Below the pieces are notes generated by a model that saw only the letters and a program-made list of their open reading frames with translations, was not told the DNA's origin and made no database searches. From contig CAYRIF010000005.1 in the NCBI GenBank assembly GCA_964424205.1, positions 1-30,660 of the forward strand: a stretch of 30,660 nt of DNA, given 5' to 3'. Source of the DNA: CAYRIF01 sp964424205. Lineage in GTDB: Bacteria > Bacteroidota > Bacteroidia > Cytophagales > Cyclobacteriaceae. Both the position numbers and the translations under genes were made by a program. This document shows positions 1 through 7,278 of this stretch, piece by piece (the stretch's first letter is position 1; each line of letters opens with the position of its first letter).

Positions 1-74
1 TGGCAGGAAAATCCAAATAGTAAATGCAAACGGGTTGCTCAAAATAGCAAATTGGAATTGATTCTTGCCCTATG

Positions 75-827
75 CTACTCCAGCAGTCGCTTGGCCATCT
101 CGCTATTTAATTGGGTTTTCAAAGATTCATAAGTAAAAGCTAACTGAACCTCTGGTGCTTTTGTCTTTATAGCCGCAGGAAATTTACAATAATTTACAAT
201 TTCTAATGCTGAATCCTGTAACATGAAATTTCCAAACTGAACTGAGTATCGACAATACTTCGAAACTGCACCAATAGCATTCTCATATGCCGCTTCATCA
301 ATTTCTTCATCTTCCAACTGATACCCTAAGTTTTCTTCGTACGCTTCTATTATTCTGCTATTCTTTTTTCTGACATTATCTTTGAAGGCCTCGCCACTTT
401 CATCCAAAATTAAATCCGAAAGCTTTAGCAAACCTCCAGTCCTTAAATCAAAATTCAAATATACCGTCTTTGTTATTTTTACCGGCTCAATCCATTCTTC
501 CATAATTTGGAGGGATAATATTCCGTTTTTATTGAAAGTAGTAGCATACTTCATACTAATCAATCCCTCTTCTACCATTTTTATCAAATCATCTTTTACG
601 GAGTCCACCGTGACGCTTGAGTAATACTCTTCAAATATCTTTTTTCTGATTTTAGAATTCACTTTTTTGTCAATGACAGGATTACTTGTGCTAATAACTG
701 GCAACACGAGTGTATTTAAATCCTTGCGATAAAAATCTTCTTCCACAGAAATAGCCATATCTGTTAAAGCGGCTGTTTGTCCGAATGACATAAACGGGAT
801 GAACAATAAAAATAATACCTTCTTCAT
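75..827 (-). CDS. Secreted DUF3298/RsiV-like protein
   Basis: The protein is about 250 residues. I start it at the ATG at 827, not at 854, because this Met opens a normal signal peptide (MKKVLFLLFIPFMSFG, cleavage probably just after) and the nine residues before it would spoil it. The mature part has the layout of the DUF4163/DUF3298 fold: a first half ending in a strand pattern around ISMKYATTF, then a segment with FDLRTGGLLKLSDLI, and a C-terminal strand block around FMLQDSALEI. That family includes RsiV, which binds lysozyme, and PdaC-type proteins, so an envelope or periplasmic binding role is likely. No catalytic motif is visible. It stands alone on the minus strand. The family assignment rests on pattern resemblance only and is moderate; that it is an exported protein is much surer. 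Confidence 0.6.
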   Translation of the reverse strand: MKKVLFLLFIPFMSFGQTAALTDMAISVEEDFYRKDLNTLVLPVISTSNPVIDKKVNSKIRKKIFEEYYSSVTVDSVKDDLIKMVEEGLISMKYATTFNKNGILSLQIMEEWIEPVKITKTVYLNFDLRTGGLLKLSDLILDESGEAFKDNVRKKNSRIIEAYEENLGYQLEDEEIDEAAYENAIGAVSKYCRYSVQFGNFMLQDSALEIVNYCKFPAAIKTKAPEVQLAFTYESLKTQLNSEMAKRLLE

Positions 828-1016
828 TTTTTCACATTTTAATCTAAAATCCATAGCAATAGCGTTAAATGATAGTTCAAAAAAAAGCTTTCTTAGAGAA
901 ATAGCACAACCTACTTGGGCTGTTATGGTACATATGACAATTATAATGCCAATATGCGAGGTGAGGGGATTACTGATTACTGATTACTGAAATTTAAAAA
1001 ATATCAATGAAAGAGC

Positions 1017-1322
1017 CTAGCTTCCGACATATTTAATAGAAATAATATTGAATTTATGATCATAGGTTTCATTCCAACCGTCTGCCAATACTACCGTAAT
1101 ATATTTATCGACAATAATTTCTCTTAATGTTAAAAAAACCTCTGCACTGATTAAACTTCCCGACCTATCATATACCTCAAGCCAGCCACCATGTTTTTTG
1201 ATTACAGAAAATCCTTTACCTTGGTAGGTCTCTATTTTGTTAGAAGTCTCCAAAGTAACACCATTTTTGTTTTTACTGAGTAAAAAATTACTATCGACAT
1301 GTTGTATTGAGACTGTATTCAT
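1017..1322 (-). CDS. Hypothetical 101-residue protein
   Basis: I do not recognise this protein. The reading frame is open further upstream, but I start it at the ATG at 1322 (MNTVSIQHVDSNF) because the 35-residue ORF at 1333-1440 ends only 10 bases before that codon, giving a normal two-gene arrangement. The longer versions (starts at 1349 or 1397) would overlap that ORF. The product looks soluble and rich in alternating hydrophobic residues (GFSVIKKHGGWLEVYDRSG, then YITVVLADGWNETYDHKFNIISI), suggesting a small all-beta fold. There is no signal peptide, cysteine pair or catalytic motif. The gene is probably co-expressed with the small membrane ORF. A function cannot be assigned. Confidence 0.5.
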   Translation of the reverse strand: MNTVSIQHVDSNFLLSKNKNGVTLETSNKIETYQGKGFSVIKKHGGWLEVYDRSGSLISAEVFLTLREIIVDKYITVVLADGWNETYDHKFNIISIKYVGS

Positions 1323-1332
1323 TTTCTTAGTT

Positions 1333-1440
1333 TTAATCGTTGTTGGCATCTTTAAACAATATTCTAAATAACATAAAAGCGGTAATGCTGGCTGCAAGAA
1401 AAAGTACGATTACCGTACCCACAATTTTAAATAACATCAT
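1333..1440 (-). CDS. Small single-span membrane protein (35 aa)
   Basis: This is a short ORF reading MMLFKIVGTVIVLFLAAS and on to a polar tail ending KDANND. Residues 4-28 form one hydrophobic span (VGTVIVLFLAASITAFMLF), followed by a basic and then acidic tail. Two ATG codons open it and TAA closes it 10 bases before the ATG of the next minus-strand gene. That spacing is typical of an operon and supports both start choices. I know no family for it. Its layout (Met-Met, one span, charged C-terminus) resembles the other tiny ORF in this window at 13817-13918, although the sequences are not clearly homologous. It could act as a membrane adaptor peptide. It is real only if it is conserved or expressed. 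Confidence 0.4.
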   Translation of the reverse strand: MMLFKIVGTVIVLFLAASITAFMLFRILFKDANND

Positions 1441-1625
1441 AATTTTAAAAATCAGTTACCATATGCTACTCAAAATACATGCCAATTGTGTTTTACCCTA
1501 CTTATATCACACGACACCTGTCTCAATTCACTTCTCATATTCCCATCCTGGGAAATAATTCTTTAATTGATTGTTTAATAGCACCATAAAATTTACTTAA
1601 TTTGCAATCCAGCAACTGATATATC

Positions 1626-2390
1626 ATGTTTTTTATACTGTCTAAAACGCTCTATTTTATAGCAATGCCCTTGAGTATTATTATATTGTTATTGCTAGCT
1701 ACTATTTTTTTAAAAAAACAAAAGTATAAACGGATGACATTAATAGTTGCCGTATTTGTACTCATATTGTTCAGTAATGAATTTATTGCCAATGAGGCGA
1801 TGACTGCCTGGGAAATCAGCCCCACACCTATTGAAAAACTAGCGGATTATGACATTGGCATCGTACTCACAGGCATTACTAATACACTAAAAAAACCAAA
1901 TGACAGAGTATATTTCACACATCATGCCGACAGGATTACACATGCACTGCAATTATACAAACTCGGAAAAATTAAAAAAATAATGATTAGTGGGGGCTCT
2001 GGAAGATTGCAATATTATAGTAATTCCGAAGCAGAAAATTTAAAATATTTTTTGATGCTGGCAGGCGTGCATGAAAGTGATATCATCATTGAAAAGAAAT
2101 CAAATAATACCCACGAGAATGCTCAGTTTTCTGCCAAAATATTAAAAGAAGACTACCCCAACAAAAAATATCTATTAATTACTTCTGCCTTTCATATGCG
2201 TAGGGCAAGGGCTTGCTTCGCAAAAGAAGGGTTGGATGTTGCTGTCTATAGTGCAGGGTTCTATACTGAAAATAGACAATTCTCCCCTGACATTCTATTT
2301 GTTCCAAATATTAAAGCATTTGACCATTGGACTGTATTGGTAAAAGAGTGGCTTGGTTATTTGATGTACTGGATTGTTGGGTATATTTAG
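1626..2390 (+). CDS. ElyC/SanA/YdcF-like DUF218 membrane protein
   Basis: The product is 254 residues with two N-terminal membrane spans (about residues 3-26 and 35-55) and then a DUF218 domain. Typical elements occur in order: DIGIVLTGI, ALQLYKLGKIKKIMISGGSG, a SEAENLKYFL helix, SNNTHENAQFSAKIL, and LLITSAFHMRRA. The C-terminus ends in an amphipathic WLGYLMYWIVGYI segment, as in ElyC-like members. E. coli ElyC and SanA affect envelope precursor or undecaprenyl-phosphate handling and vancomycin tolerance; the chemistry is not settled. It precedes a GtrB-type glycosyltransferase by 30 bases, and both would depend on undecaprenyl phosphate, so a role in lipid-carrier balance fits the context. 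The family call is firm and the exact role is inferred. Confidence 0.82.
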   Translation: MFFILSKTLYFIAMPLSIIILLLLATIFLKKQKYKRMTLIVAVFVLILFSNEFIANEAMTAWEISPTPIEKLADYDIGIVLTGITNTLKKPNDRVYFTHHADRITHALQLYKLGKIKKIMISGGSGRLQYYSNSEAENLKYFLMLAGVHESDIIIEKKSNNTHENAQFSAKILKEDYPNKKYLLITSAFHMRRARACFAKEGLDVAVYSAGFYTENRQFSPDILFVPNIKAFDHWTVLVKEWLGYLMYWIVGYI

Positions 2391-2420
2391 AGATTGAAGA
2401 AATTCTGAAGTTAACAAAAT

Positions 2421-3383
2421 ATGGGTGTAAACAGTAAACAAAAAGTAGATTTTTCGGTGGTTATCCCCATCCACAATGAGGACGAAACAATCCAGATACT
2501 CTACAAAAGGCTCCATGCTGCTGTTGCTACGTTGACTGAGAATTATGAATTTATATTTATAAATGATGGCAGTACTGATCATTCGCTTACTGAATTATTA
2601 AAACTAACAATCCTTGATGAAAAGGTATTCTATATAAATTTTAGCAGAAATTTTGGCCATCAAATTGCAGTGACTGCCGGATTAGATGTGTGCCAGGGTG
2701 ATGCCGTGGTCATCATGGATGGTGATCTCCAAGACCCTCCGGAACTTATACCTGACCTTTATGATAAATACAAGGAAGGTTATGAGGTTGTGTATGCAAA
2801 GCGAGCCAAAAGAAAAAATGAAAGCCTGTTTAAAAAAATATCTGCTAAACTATTTTATAGGGTTTTAAAAAGTATCACCGCCATCGATATACCATTAGAT
2901 ACTGGTGATTTCAGGTTGATTGATAAAAAGATTGTTGATGCCCTCAAGGAAATGCCTGAAAAAAACAAATTTTTAAGGGGACAAATAGCGTGGCTCGGCT
3001 ACAAACAAACAGCCGTGCTATTTAATAGAGACGACCGAAAGCATGGAAAAACAGGCTACTCATTTAATCAAATGCTTCATTTTGCGTTTGACGGCATTAC
3101 CAGTTTTTCTGACAAACCACTTGCCTTTGTAACCAAACTAGGTTTTATTATTTCGTTCATCTCATTTCTTATTATTGTGTACGCAACATATTCACACTTT
3201 GTATTACACCAAACCATCACTGGCTGGACATCCCTTATTATAAGTGCTATGTTTATAGGAGGTGTTCAATTAATATCCATTGGTATTATAGGAGAGTATA
3301 TCAGTCGTATCAATAAAAATACAATTAACAGACCGCTATATGTTGTAAAGGACAGCAACTTAAAAAACATCAAGCATAAGTAA
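2421..3383 (+). CDS. GtrB-type polyprenyl-phosphate glycosyltransferase (GT2)
   Basis: This 320-residue protein has an N-terminal GT2 domain: VVIPIHNE at 13-20, FINDGSTD at 46-53, and the metal-binding DGD at 100-102 followed by LQDPPELI. It ends in two membrane spans (about 235-260 and 275-300) closing with GIIGEYISRI. This is the standard layout of GtrB/ArnC/DPM1-like enzymes that move a sugar from a nucleotide donor onto undecaprenyl phosphate at the inner face of the membrane. It lies between the ElyC-like gene and a methyltransferase, 19-30 bases apart, so the three are probably co-transcribed. The sugar is unknown. The donor produced could feed the GT-C-like proteins encoded downstream. 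Confidence 0.9.
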   Translation: MGVNSKQKVDFSVVIPIHNEDETIQILYKRLHAAVATLTENYEFIFINDGSTDHSLTELLKLTILDEKVFYINFSRNFGHQIAVTAGLDVCQGDAVVIMDGDLQDPPELIPDLYDKYKEGYEVVYAKRAKRKNESLFKKISAKLFYRVLKSITAIDIPLDTGDFRLIDKKIVDALKEMPEKNKFLRGQIAWLGYKQTAVLFNRDDRKHGKTGYSFNQMLHFAFDGITSFSDKPLAFVTKLGFIISFISFLIIVYATYSHFVLHQTITGWTSLIISAMFIGGVQLISIGIIGEYISRINKNTINRPLYVVKDSNLKNIKHK

Positions 3384-3402
3384 CGCTTTCTGTTTGTTAA
3401 AT

Positions 3403-4131
3403 ATGAAACAACTAAAAAAACACATTATTCCAATTCTACACGCTCTAAAAACCATCCATCATTCTATTGGAGCAGTTTTAAGTGCCCCTGCCAAAATTGT
3501 AGAACAAGAAAAGGATTGGAAATTTTTAACAACCGTGTACCCAACGCTGCATGAGTTTTTCTCTAAAAAAATTATTCTTACAAAAAAACTAAAATCAGCC
3601 TACGAAGATTATGTTACTAACTACTCCGCACCATTAATTTCAATGTCCCTGAGTAGAGGGGTATTTTTATATTACTTCTGTCAAACAATCAAACCGAACA
3701 CTATTTTAGATCTGGGTTCGGGGTTTAGTTCTTATGTGTTTAGAAGTTATGCAAATGGAGATGTCAAAGTCATCTCTGTTGATGATTCGAAATTCTGGCT
3801 CAATGAAACAAAGGTTTTTTTAGAAAAATATGAGGTGCAAACTAATAACCTATTAACATGGGAGTGTTATGAAAAATCAACAGACAAAAATTTTGATTTA
3901 GCCTTTTTAGATATTGGAAACCTAGATTTTAGGCTAAAAATATTACCTGAGCTACTAGAAGACATTAAATCACATGGAGGAATTCTAATTGTGGATGATT
4001 ATCACGTTCCTCATTATAGAAAAAGCATCAACCAACTATGCCAAGCCAAAGGATTAAACATTATATCATTACGCAAGGTAACAAGAACTAGACTTAATCA
4101 TAATGCTATGATTTATTCAAAACTGGTGTAA
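3403..4131 (+). CDS. Class I SAM-dependent methyltransferase-like protein
   Basis: The product is 242 residues from the ATG at 3403; the frame also offers a TTG at 3394, which I consider less likely. The SAM-binding motif I is ILDLGSGFSS (about residues 101-110), followed by VISVDDSKFW as the acidic motif II region, FDLAFLDIG as motif IV, and GGILIVDDYHVPHY as a motif V/VI-like loop. This pattern resembles small-molecule and sugar methyltransferases annotated in polysaccharide loci. The N-terminal 75 residues are helical and of unknown role. Its place behind a GtrB enzyme suggests a glycan or glycolipid substrate, but nothing in the sequence names it. After this gene the strand has 171 bases without a gene before the next operon. 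Confidence 0.75.
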   Translation: MKQLKKHIIPILHALKTIHHSIGAVLSAPAKIVEQEKDWKFLTTVYPTLHEFFSKKIILTKKLKSAYEDYVTNYSAPLISMSLSRGVFLYYFCQTIKPNTILDLGSGFSSYVFRSYANGDVKVISVDDSKFWLNETKVFLEKYEVQTNNLLTWECYEKSTDKNFDLAFLDIGNLDFRLKILPELLEDIKSHGGILIVDDYHVPHYRKSINQLCQAKGLNIISLRKVTRTRLNHNAMIYSKLV

Positions 4132-4302
4132 AAAAAAAATATTGAAAACACACACAACATACCTATAGTTAATTACAGATAATTTATTGCTTTTTGAAGA
4201 ACCATACTGCTTCCATTCAATAAAAAATCGCTTGCTTTGGTTTTGTTAGATATTTTGATATACTTTACATGCTACTTTTTAGCAAATAGTCTATAACAAC
4301 GT
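4132..4302 (+). promoter_or_regulatory. Probable promoter region of the ten-gene operon
   Basis: This is the only gap above 60 bases between 1626 and 13479, so it is the natural place for the promoter of the operon beginning at 4303. The best match to the Bacteroidota -7 box is TACTTTTT at 4273-4280 (seven of eight positions of TAnnTTTG), with TTTG at 4254-4257, 15 bases upstream; this spacing is shorter than usual. I looked for an FMN riboswitch because the first gene is a GTP cyclohydrolase II and saw none of its conserved GC-rich blocks. The promoter call is weak; the absence of an FMN riboswitch is clearer. Confidence 0.3.
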
Positions 4303-4902
4303 ATGCCCAGTTCAAAAAGTCTAGTCAAAACAAAACTCCCTACCAAGCAAGGGAAATTTGACATGTACGCCTATCAAAGTGAGTTTAGCGATTTCCCACA
4401 TATTGTGCTCATCAATGGAGCGATTGACCCGGATGAAGTTCAGACCATAAGAATTCACTCCGAGTGTATGACGGGGGATGTTTTTAGCTCGCTCCGGTGC
4501 GATTGCGGGGAGCAGTTAGATTATGCGATGAATTGGTTTGGAATGCATGGTGGTGTCCTGCTTTACATGCGACAAGAAGGAAGAGGCATTGGCATTGTCA
4601 ACAAAATGCACGCCTATAACCTGCAGGATAAAGGACATAATACCAAAGTAGCCAACGAAATGCTGGGTTTCCATCAGGATGAAAGGCGTTACGACGAAGC
4701 CATTGAAATACTGCGTGACTTGGGTGTAAAAAAAATCAGGTTGATGACCAACAATCCAAATAAAATCAATGGGTTCGAAAACTCAGAGATTATGATTATC
4801 GAACGGCTGCCGATTGAAATGCAACCCCATGATGGGAACGAACAATACCTCAAAACCAAAAAGGATGAAATGGGACATATATTCAACAGCATAAAATTGT
4901 AG
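4303..4902 (+). CDS. ribA: GTP cyclohydrolase II
   Basis: The enzyme opens the imidazole ring of GTP, releasing formate and pyrophosphate and giving 2,5-diamino-6-ribosylamino-4(3H)-pyrimidinone 5'-phosphate. At 199 residues it is the normal single-domain length, with no fused RibB. The zinc cysteines are C55, C66 and C68 in SECMTGDVFSSLRCDCGEQL. The GTP-binding YMRQEGRGIGIVNK and LMTNNPNKI blocks are intact, and Tyr130 in DERRY corresponds to the tyrosine that separates GCH II from the formyl-retaining GCH III. It heads a ten-gene operon, with the RibD-like reductase gene 4 bases later. The missing riboflavin genes suggest it supplies the precursor for a different product. Whether the genome has a second, housekeeping RibA cannot be seen here. 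Confidence 0.93.
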   Translation: MPSSKSLVKTKLPTKQGKFDMYAYQSEFSDFPHIVLINGAIDPDEVQTIRIHSECMTGDVFSSLRCDCGEQLDYAMNWFGMHGGVLLYMRQEGRGIGIVNKMHAYNLQDKGHNTKVANEMLGFHQDERRYDEAIEILRDLGVKKIRLMTNNPNKINGFENSEIMIIERLPIEMQPHDGNEQYLKTKKDEMGHIFNSIKL

Positions 4903-4906
4903 CCAA

Positions 4907-5869
4907 ATGATGCAGGTGCATGATAATCCACTTTGGCCAATACTGATTGCCTTAAAACAAAATCTGCAAGCGTTGAAAGAGGTATTTCGGTTTGTCATAG
5001 TAGAGATTGAAAAAGAAACGTTTACGCTACATATCAATGAAAAAAAAGCTAACATCAATAACAAATGTATCATCATCTCAAAAGATGAATTCTCAAAAAC
5101 AGCTGATAGTCATGCACATATAAAAATATCAGGTTTATTGAATTTTGAGATTCTATCAAAGGGACTGCTAAATCAAAATGAACTTATATTTCTGAAACAA
5201 TACTTGCCTTATGTGTTTCTTTCTACCCAAGGAAAAGAGCGGAAATCGGCTGTGACCGTTTCGCATTTTGCACAAACACTAGACGGGAAAATCGCTACTA
5301 ATGCTGGGAATTCGCAGTGGATAGGGAATGAAGCAAACCTTATACACTCGCATAGAATGCGTGCATTGTGCGATGCGATTTTAATAGGCACCAATACTTT
5401 AAAAAATGACGCCCCATCGCTCACTGTGCGAAAAGTAGCCGGTAAAAATCCTAGTAAGATTGTGGTAGGAAATTCAGCAGCACCTTGTTTTAGCAGTTTG
5501 CAAAAAGAGAAAGAAAAAATTATCTATATGACTTCGAATAAGGCATCTTGCTGCCCAGGAATCGAAACCGTATTTTTAAAATCAAAGCATAAATCAATTG
5601 ATTGTGCTGAAATTCTCATGCAACTTTTTCAACGGGGAATACATTCCATATATATAGAAGGTGGCGGAAAAACAGCCGCTAGTTTTCTTGAAAGCAATCA
5701 ACTAGACATCATTCAATTGCACATTGCGCCGATGATTATGGGTTCGGGAATTTCCAATTTCAGCTTAGCTGAAATACAAACTATTGATGAGAGTATTACT
5801 TTCAAAAACCATACCTTCACCCCAATGGACAATCACATGATGTTTGTAGGAGAAGTAATCACTCAATAA
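4907..5869 (+). CDS. RibD C-terminal-type pyrimidine reductase, no deaminase
   Basis: About residues 115-318 form a RibD_C (dihydrofolate-reductase-like) domain: TVSHFAQTLDGKIAT, QWIGNEANLIHSHRMRALCD, AILIGTNTLKNDAPSLTVR, IYIEGGGKTAASFLESN and IAPMIMGSGISNF. Such domains use NADPH to reduce the ribosyl side chain of the GTP cyclohydrolase II product to ribityl. The N-terminal ~110 residues are not the usual RibD deaminase: there is no HAE or PCxxC zinc motif, and I do not recognise the segment. The protein could act on the non-deaminated diaminopyrimidine, as the fungal and archaeal reductases do. Its stop codon shares a base with the next ATG (TAATG), so translation is probably coupled to both neighbours. 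Confidence 0.85.
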   Translation: MMQVHDNPLWPILIALKQNLQALKEVFRFVIVEIEKETFTLHINEKKANINNKCIIISKDEFSKTADSHAHIKISGLLNFEILSKGLLNQNELIFLKQYLPYVFLSTQGKERKSAVTVSHFAQTLDGKIATNAGNSQWIGNEANLIHSHRMRALCDAILIGTNTLKNDAPSLTVRKVAGKNPSKIVVGNSAAPCFSSLQKEKEKIIYMTSNKASCCPGIETVFLKSKHKSIDCAEILMQLFQRGIHSIYIEGGGKTAASFLESNQLDIIQLHIAPMIMGSGISNFSLAEIQTIDESITFKNHTFTPMDNHMMFVGEVITQ

Positions 5870-6831
5870 TGCACGCAAAAACGCTTTGGCATATTTCGAA
5901 AACTAGTTCTGAATTAAGGACAAATGAACTTATTCTAAATGAGAAAAACATCCTTGTAAAATCTTTGTTTTCGTTAATCAGCACAGGCACTGAAAGAACA
6001 ATTGCATCAGGTAAAGTTCCTAAAAAACTATATGCAGCGATGAAAGTCCCATATATGAAAGGTAAATTTGATTTCCCCACCACTTATGGTTATTCGTTGG
6101 TAGGAAAAGTAGTTGATGGTGATGAAAAATTAAACGGTAAATATATTCACATCATGCATCCACATCAGGATATTATTAGTGTCCATCCCGATCATTGTTT
6201 TATCATCCCAGAGGAAATAACACCACAAAGAGCTGCCCTAGCCAGTAATATGGAAACCGTAGTCAATGCACTATGGGATAGCAAAGTGGTAAATGGTAAT
6301 AAGGTCTTGGTAGTAGGGTTTGGAATTATCGGTGCATTATTGGCTAATGTTTTGAAAAATGTAGGGGCATCGGTAAGTATATTAGAAACTAATCGCCAAC
6401 GGATTAGTCATGCACAAAAATTAGGATTCCATTGCACCAGTAATTCAAGTGAACTAGTGGTTGATTTTGAAATTGCCTATAACACTAGTGCCAACGCGTC
6501 AGGTTTACAGCAGTGTATAGATTTAGTAGGCTATGAAGGGAAAGTGATAGAACTAAGTTGGTATGGAGATAAAAAAGTAACCTTAGATTTAGGCAGCAGT
6601 TTCCATAGTCAACGGAAACAAATCATCAGTTCACAAGTATCAAACATACCTGAATACAAAAAGCCAGAGTGGGACTATAAAAAAAGAAAGGCTTACGTTT
6701 TTGAATTACTACAAGACAACGCATATGATAATTTTATCACCAAAGAGGTGAGTTTTGAAAATACGCCAGTATTTTTTGATACCTTAAGAAATGCTACAAT
6801 AAATGAATTAGGAATAATTATAAAATATTAA
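5869..6831 (+). CDS. MDR-superfamily dehydrogenase lacking zinc ligands
   Basis: The product is 320 residues with the medium-chain dehydrogenase fold: a GroES-like half (residues 1-130) and a Rossmann half with VLVVGFGIIGALLANVL at about 143-159. The usual catalytic cysteine region reads SLISTGTE and the usual GHE reads GYS (TTYGYSLVGKV), so the catalytic zinc site is absent. Subfamily marks are MHPHQD, LASNMETVVNALWD, ELSWYGDKK and SFHSQRKQIISSQV. This set resembles a BchC-like group that I remember encoded beside RibA-, RibD- and PTPS-like proteins in other phyla. A redox step on a pterin-like or ribityl-pyrimidine intermediate is inferred. It overlaps the preceding stop codon by one base and precedes the PTPS-like gene by 7 bases. 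Confidence 0.75.
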   Translation: MHAKTLWHISKTSSELRTNELILNEKNILVKSLFSLISTGTERTIASGKVPKKLYAAMKVPYMKGKFDFPTTYGYSLVGKVVDGDEKLNGKYIHIMHPHQDIISVHPDHCFIIPEEITPQRAALASNMETVVNALWDSKVVNGNKVLVVGFGIIGALLANVLKNVGASVSILETNRQRISHAQKLGFHCTSNSSELVVDFEIAYNTSANASGLQQCIDLVGYEGKVIELSWYGDKKVTLDLGSSFHSQRKQIISSQVSNIPEYKKPEWDYKKRKAYVFELLQDNAYDNFITKEVSFENTPVFFDTLRNATINELGIIIKY

Positions 6832-6838
6832 TAATCAG

Positions 6839-7222
6839 ATGTTTACAGTTACCATTAGAGACCATATCATGATTGCTCACTCGTTTAATAGTGCGGCATT
6901 TGGCCCTGCGCAAAAATTGCACGGTGCGACTTATGTGATTGATGCTTGTTTTCAAGCGCCTTCGCTAGACCATAACAATATCGTCATAGACATTGCCCTG
7001 GCACACGATGTTTTAAAAGAAACGCTTGCGCCTCTTAATTATCAGAATTTGGATGAAATACCAGAATTTGAAGGTAAGTTGACAACCACTGAGTTTATAG
7101 CACAGCATATTCACCAACAAATTTCGGAAAAGGTAAAATCCTTTTTTTCTGGAAGCTTGAAAGTTACACTTGGGGAATCGCACGTGGCATGGGCTAGTTA
7201 TGAAGGAGCAATAGACGGATAG
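6839..7222 (+). CDS. PTPS/QueD-fold protein with altered active site
   Basis: At 127 residues it matches the 6-pyruvoyltetrahydropterin synthase family in length and layout: MFTVTIRDHIMIAHSF at the start, KLHGATYVIDA, a central LNYQNLDEIPEF, the TTTEFIAQHIHQQI helix and a final LGESHVAWASY. Key residues differ from QueD and PTPS. His14 and His28 are kept, but the third zinc ligand of the HGH motif is Ala30, the catalytic cysteine before LHG is missing, and the DHH of LDHHYLND is N67-Y68-Q69. Glu113, the pterin-anchoring position, remains. It therefore probably keeps a pterin- or pyrimidine-binding pocket but not the known chemistry. Automated pipelines would call it 6-carboxytetrahydropterin synthase, which I consider misleading. 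It fits the same operon unit as the RibA- and RibD-like genes. Confidence 0.8.
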   Translation: MFTVTIRDHIMIAHSFNSAAFGPAQKLHGATYVIDACFQAPSLDHNNIVIDIALAHDVLKETLAPLNYQNLDEIPEFEGKLTTTEFIAQHIHQQISEKVKSFFSGSLKVTLGESHVAWASYEGAIDG

Positions 7223-7278
7223 ATAATGAGATTTGAGACTAATAGATACATGTTTTGTTAGCTTAAATAAATATAGCT

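Noticed and set aside
968..988. Three tandem GATTACT units
   Set aside because: Too short and simple to mean more than replication slippage in an intergenic stretch.
4132..4302. FMN riboswitch before the GTP cyclohydrolase II gene
   Set aside because: The region is AT-rich and shows none of the conserved GC-rich helices of the FMN aptamer.
4303..7222. Calling this a riboflavin or queuosine operon
   Set aside because: No deaminase, RibB, RibH, RibE, FolE, QueE or QueC is present, and the PTPS-like protein lacks QueD catalytic residues.
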